Shown here one piece after another: positions 36,540 to 39,224 of a stretch of DNA of 39,224 nucleotides (positions are counted from its first letter, which is position 1; the number at the start of each line of letters is the position of its first letter). This DNA is from an uncultured Clostridia bacterium. GTDB taxonomy: Bacteria > Bacillota > Clostridia > TANB77 > CAG-508. The position numbers were made by a program, and so were the translations under genes. The stretch covers positions 1 through 39,224 of the forward strand of contig CAKPNF010000012.1 in NCBI GenBank assembly GCA_934168305.1, in the 5' to 3' direction. Under the pieces are notes generated by a model. The model was not told where the DNA came from, ran no database searches, and worked only from the letters and a program-made list of their open reading frames with translations.

Positions 36540-36965
36540 TTACCTCCAATCCTTTATATATTTTGGTACATCAGCAGAACGCCCAAGTTTTTCATTAAAT
36601 TCGTACCTTTTCTTTGAAGGGTTATAATTGTAGGCACTACTATTCCATTTTCTATAACTTTCATTTGTTAAATATCTGCTTTTAGATAATTCTTTTGCTG
36701 CTTGTATATGTTGACTTTGAATGACAGAATAATTATCTTCAATTCGTTTTTTCTCTCTTTTATTCTTGATAAAATTATTTTTACTTATTTTTCTTTTTTG
36801 AATTGATATATTTTTTCTATATTCTTTTTCTGCAGTATATCTTGAATCTTCTTTTACTATTTTAGTTATATATGCAGAAGAAACTTTAATCTTTATTGCA
36901 ATATCTTTAACTTTTAAATGATTATTATAAAACATATCAATAATGCAATCCTTGTTATCACTCAT
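36540..36965 (-). CDS. Helix-turn-helix protein of the integrative element
   Basis: 141 residues. Residues about 3-40 form a sigma-region-4/Hin-like helix-turn-helix (CIIDMFYNNHLKVKDIAIKIKVSSAYITKIV). The remainder is highly basic. Probably a DNA-binding accessory or regulatory protein of the element; no specific family recognised. GGTG-type site before the ATG. Six bases separate its stop from the next start. Confidence 0.75.
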   Translation of the reverse strand: MSDNKDCIIDMFYNNHLKVKDIAIKIKVSSAYITKIVKEDSRYTAEKEYRKNISIQKRKISKNNFIKNKREKKRIEDNYSVIQSQHIQAAKELSKSRYLTNESYRKWNSSAYNYNPSKKRYEFNEKLGRSADVPKYIKDWR

Positions 36966-37029
36966 ATTTACACCTTTTTAGTTAATTTTTTGTCTACACT
37001 TTTTGGATATGAGAAGTCTATTAGCGATT

Positions 37030-37200
37030 TTATTTAATCTCTAATTCTTTCATTTTATTTCTAAATGCTTTTTGTCTTTTTTTCTTCTCTTTTAATTCTT
37101 TGTGTAATCGATATTTTATTTTTAGTTTAGGCAAAAGGACGTCAAACGTAAATAAAATTACAACAAATGCTATTCCTAACAATACAAATCTTAAAAACAT
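37030..37200 (-). CDS. Small single-pass membrane protein (56 residues)
   Basis: Starts at the ATG at 37200 behind AAAGGAGA. One N-terminal membrane helix (FVLLGIAFVVILFTF) and a very basic cytoplasmic tail rich in Lys/Arg (KYRLHKELKEKKRQKAF). Too short for standard calling, but the site, composition and position in the operon support it. Function unknown. Confidence 0.65.
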   Translation of the reverse strand: MFLRFVLLGIAFVVILFTFDVLLPKLKIKYRLHKELKEKKKRQKAFRNKMKELEIK

Positions 37201-37229
37201 ATATGAATCTCCTTTCTAAAATTTAGTAA

Positions 37230-37269
37230 AAGACAGGCAAGAGCATAAAAACTTGTCCTACCTGTCTTA
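37230..37269 (-). terminator. Terminator-like hairpin downstream of the sigma/HTH genes
   Basis: AAGACAGG (37230-37237) pairs with CCTGTCTT (37261-37268), extended by CAAG/CTTG with a bulge. On the minus strand TTTTAC follows. Confidence 0.55.
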
Positions 37270-37356
37270 TAATATAGTGCTTCCTTTAAAATTTGCCCTT
37301 CAATATATTTACATTAAGTATCTCGGCAAAATTCTCTCCTAATTTTTAAAAAATTT

Positions 37357-37536
37357 TTAAAAATTATAATTTTTTATTCCTTCAATAAGTTTTAATATTA
37401 TATATTGGTATCTATCTTCATCTCCAAAACTGTATTTTTTAAGCATTTTCTTTTTTCTTTCAATAATTTCTAGCATAGCCATTTCATTACCTTTTTGTGC
37501 TAGTACACCTAATTCATATATAGTTTTATTTTTCAT
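37357..37536 (-). CDS. Tn916-type small helix-turn-helix protein
   Basis: About 59 residues. TIYELGVLAQKGNEMAMLEIIERKKKMLKKYSF matches the small HTH protein that follows the sigma factor in Tn916-like elements (HTH_16 group, from memory). ATG at 37536 lies inside the end of the sigma gene, so translation is coupled. Probably helps regulate element transfer or excision. Confidence 0.75.
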   Translation of the reverse strand: MKNKTIYELGVLAQKGNEMAMLEIIERKKKMLKKYSFGDEDRYQYIILKLIEGIKNYNF

Positions 37537-37930
37537 TTTCACAATCTCCTTCCATATATTTTCTTAATTTTTCAATAGCTCTAATTTTAATCTTGCTAAC
37601 TGTTTTTGAATATATTTCTAATATTTCAGCTGCTTCTGCTTGTGATAATTCTTTTTTGAATAGCAAAAAAATAACTGCCTGTTCAATTTCGGACAGACAG
37701 CTTAACGCACGATTTAACTCAATATCAATTTCAACATCATCAATATCAATAAAAGAATTATCAAGCTCAATAAAGCCTTGTAGAAAACTAGAAAAATCTT
37801 CATTATCTACAATAGTATTTTCTTTATGTATAATGTTCATATTTTTTTTGAAATAATACTTTGATGATAAAATTATAGTTTTATTTAGGAAACTATCAAA
37901 CCTTTCAGACTTATAGTTATTATTTTCCAT
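37526..37930 (-). CDS. Tn916-type sigma-70-like regulator
   Basis: 134 residues. C-terminal region-4-like helix-turn-helix (ALSCLSEIEQAVIFLLFKKELSQAEAAEILEIYSKTVSKIKIRAIEKLRKY). It resembles the ORF7-type sigma regulator that drives excision and transfer genes in Tn916 relatives. ATG at 37930 with GGGAGGA upstream; the GGG of that site is part of a perfect hairpin in the leader. Confidence 0.82.
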   Translation of the reverse strand: MENNNYKSERFDSFLNKTIILSSKYYFKKNMNIIHKENTIVDNEDFSSFLQGFIELDNSFIDIDDVEIDIELNRALSCLSEIEQAVIFLLFKKELSQAEAAEILEIYSKTVSKIKIRAIEKLRKYMEGDCENEK

Positions 37931-37937
37931 AAGTGTT

Positions 37938-37959
37938 CCTCCCAAATTTTAAATTTGGG
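37938..37959 (-). promoter_or_regulatory. Hairpin overlapping the ribosome binding site of the sigma gene
   Basis: On the minus-strand transcript CCCAAATTT and AAATTTGGG form a 9-bp stem; the closing GGG is the first half of the GGGAGG ribosome site, 8-9 bases before the start codon. Pairing would hide part of the site. Confidence 0.6.
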
Positions 37960-38366
37960 CTTAAACATAACTGTTCAAGTGAAACACAGAAAAGTAAAAC
38001 CTCCTTTCAAAAAAATATTGTTTTATATGTAAAAAAAGAGCAAAATGCTCTGTCTTAAGTAAATTTCATCCTAAGTGTTTCTAAAAACTCTTTGGCAAGA
38101 TGTTCTACTTAAAACAGCTACATTTAGCCCTGCAAGCAGTATATACAGTTATGTTTGCAAAATTTGTCGAATTTTGGTGGTGTTTTGTCGAAAAAATTAC
38201 AATTTAAAAAAGGTTAAGGCCGAAAAACATTGCAATAGCTTATTCGACAAAAATAGACATACTCTGACAAAGTACTTATTTTTACATATTAAAAGCCTAT
38301 AATATTTTTATGAAAGTATATAAAATATACATATAGAACTACATTTTTGGAGGGAGGTCGATTAAG
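37960..38366. promoter_or_regulatory. Divergent control region between sigma operon and XRE repressor
   Basis: About 400 bases with no convincing gene. It holds a minus-strand terminator-like hairpin (AGAGCATTTTGCTCT then seven T, 38036-38053), an AAAGGAGG site in the sigma leader (about 37998-38006) without a clear start codon, and three copies of the sequence TTTGTCGAA: direct at 38163-38171 and 38184-38192, inverted at 38243-38251. The three copies are good candidates for operators of the adjacent repressor. Confidence 0.55.
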
Positions 38367-38714
38367 ATGGCATTGGACAAAGTAATGATTGGTGTTAGAA
38401 TAAGGGAAATACGAGAGGATATATTTGGAGAATCAAGAAAAGATTTTGCAAAAAGATGTGATCTAGACACTAGGCATATTGCTCAACTAGAGCGTGGAGA
38501 GTTCTTATTTAGTCTGCCTACCTTAGATAAAATTGCTATTGCTACTGGTACAAGTACAGATTATTTATTATACGGAAAAAGAAATCACAACAAATTAAAA
38601 CTTTTAGAAAACTTGTATAACATTATAGATAGAGCAGATACAGATGAAATGAAAATGTATTTTAAATGTCTTACATCAATAAAAAACTATGTAAATAAAA
38701 AAGATAAAAAATAA
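38367..38714 (+). CDS. XRE-family repressor of the integrative element
   Basis: 115 residues. CI-type helix-turn-helix in residues about 8-67 (VRIREIREDIFGESRKDFAKRCDLDTRHIAQLERGE, LPTLDKIAIATGTSTDYLLYG), then a short helical tail. GGAGGGAGG before the ATG. Divergent from the sigma/integrase genes across a region with three TTTGTCGAA repeats, the classical position of an element's master repressor. Confidence 0.9.
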   Translation: MALDKVMIGVRIREIREDIFGESRKDFAKRCDLDTRHIAQLERGEFLFSLPTLDKIAIATGTSTDYLLYGKRNHNKLKLLENLYNIIDRADTDEMKMYFKCLTSIKNYVNKKDKK

Positions 38715-38788
38715 TGGTGGTAAATTGAATTTTGCCACTTTTTATGTTATAGTAGAAGTGAATTAAGTTATAGAACGGAGCAAGAAAA

Positions 38789-39007
38789 ATGAATTTTAAA
38801 ATAGACTTAACAACAAAAGAACAAAATTTATTAACTCAAATTAATTACACTATATTAGATAAAGAATATTCAAAGGATGAAATTAAGGATTGTGTGAATT
38901 TTATTTCAAGTCATATTATGAGTTTAAGCAGTAAAAATGGTGATTTATCAAGAGAATTAAACAAATATGATGAACTCATAAAATCATTAATAAAAAATGA
39001 AAAATAG
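38789..39007 (+). CDS. Small helical protein of unknown function
   Basis: 72 residues, predicted helices throughout (EQNLLTQINYTILDKEYSKDEIKDCVNFISSHIM). AACGGAG site before the ATG. Lies between the repressor and a GNAT gene; no family recognised. Confidence 0.7.
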   Translation: MNFKIDLTTKEQNLLTQINYTILDKEYSKDEIKDCVNFISSHIMSLSSKNGDLSRELNKYDELIKSLIKNEK

Positions 39008-39054
39008 AATTATAACTAGAACGATAACTAGTAAGTTGTAGGGAGATGGAATTA

Positions 39055-39224
39055 GTGAAAATTAGAAAAATATTAAAAGAAGAAATGAAAAAAGCATTAG
39101 AATTAGTTTGGAAAGTGTTTTTGGAATATGAAGCACCTGATTACACCGAAGAAGGTATAAAAGAATTTAAAAAAACAATTGATGATGTTTCCTGGATTGA
39201 AGCAAGAGATTTTTATGGGGCTTA
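39055..39224 (+). CDS. GNAT-family N-acetyltransferase, 5' part only
   Basis: About 56 codons before the window ends. The start (KIRKILKEEMKKALELVWKVFLEYEAPDYTEEGIKEF) is the usual first helix region of small GNAT acetyltransferases found as cargo in Firmicutes. GTG at 39055 lies 9 bases after GGGAG; an in-frame ATG at 39046 is too close to that site. The acetyl-CoA-binding region is outside the window. Confidence 0.7.
   Translation, partial: MKIRKILKEEMKKALELVWKVFLEYEAPDYTEEGIKEFKKTIDDVSWIEARDFYGA

Noticed and set aside
38075..38302. 75-codon plus-strand frame between the sigma operon and the repressor
   Set aside because: It begins inside a control region, has no good ribosome site, is full of Cys, Leu and Lys without pattern and covers the TTTGTCGAA repeats. 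I treat the region as regulatory DNA, although the reading frame feels familiar from other elements.

Overview
The window looks like a chromosomal segment of a very AT-rich Gram-positive bacterium, most likely an uncultured gut-type member of the Clostridia. The basis is low GC, strong AGGAGG-type ribosome binding sites, TGA used as a normal stop, arginine written mostly as AGA, and Firmicutes families (LCP, CvpA, M18 peptidase, UvrX/YolD-type polymerase, Tn916-like genes).

Layout. 1-10.7 kb: housekeeping genes, mostly on the minus strand: acyl-CoA synthetase (cut by the window edge), ComEA, D-Ala-D-Ala carboxypeptidase (+), LCP protein, CvpA, a DUF5711-like membrane protein, a YkvI-type transporter and a three-gene Gld-like ABC transporter. 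10.8-14.4 kb: a protein with a duplicated ART-like module and a sortase-type beta-helix surface protein. 14.6-21.5 kb: tRNA-Arg(TCT), an XRE regulator, M18 aminopeptidase, FAD/Rieske oxidoreductase, two small genes and a Y-family polymerase with a YolD-like partner; two large inverted-repeat elements lie here. 21.7-25.4 kb: an IS4-type transposase, a papain/transglutaminase-like protein and a small membrane protein next to a double-HEPN-motif protein. 25.6-33.7 kb: an integrative mobilizable element in tRNA-Pro (Tn916-type integrase, excisionase, DUF6076, DUF3644-DUF3800 pair, cupin-like cargo, MobV relaxase, hairpin-rich oriT candidate, RepA_N initiator). 33.9-39.2 kb: tRNA-Arg(ACG) preceded by tandem truncated copies, followed by a second element (integrase, excisionase, small genes, Tn916-like sigma factor, XRE repressor, GNAT) that leaves the window.

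Main observation. Five unrelated genes (YkvI transporter, beta-helix surface protein, FAD/Rieske oxidoreductase, small membrane protein, phage-type integrase) are each broken into two frames, and all five breaks have the same form: the zero frame reaches a CGG codon, and skipping its C gives a GGA or GGT glycine codon in the +1 frame that restores the family sequence exactly. Scanning every CGG in coding orientation, I found only three other in-frame CGG codons, in two genes of atypical composition. This is what programmed +1 frameshifting at an unassigned or hungry CGG codon would look like. The sequence alone cannot prove it, but independent random indels or sequencing errors do not explain the shared codon, phase and direction.

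Gene ends were read from the sequence. Family names come from motif recognition without database searches.
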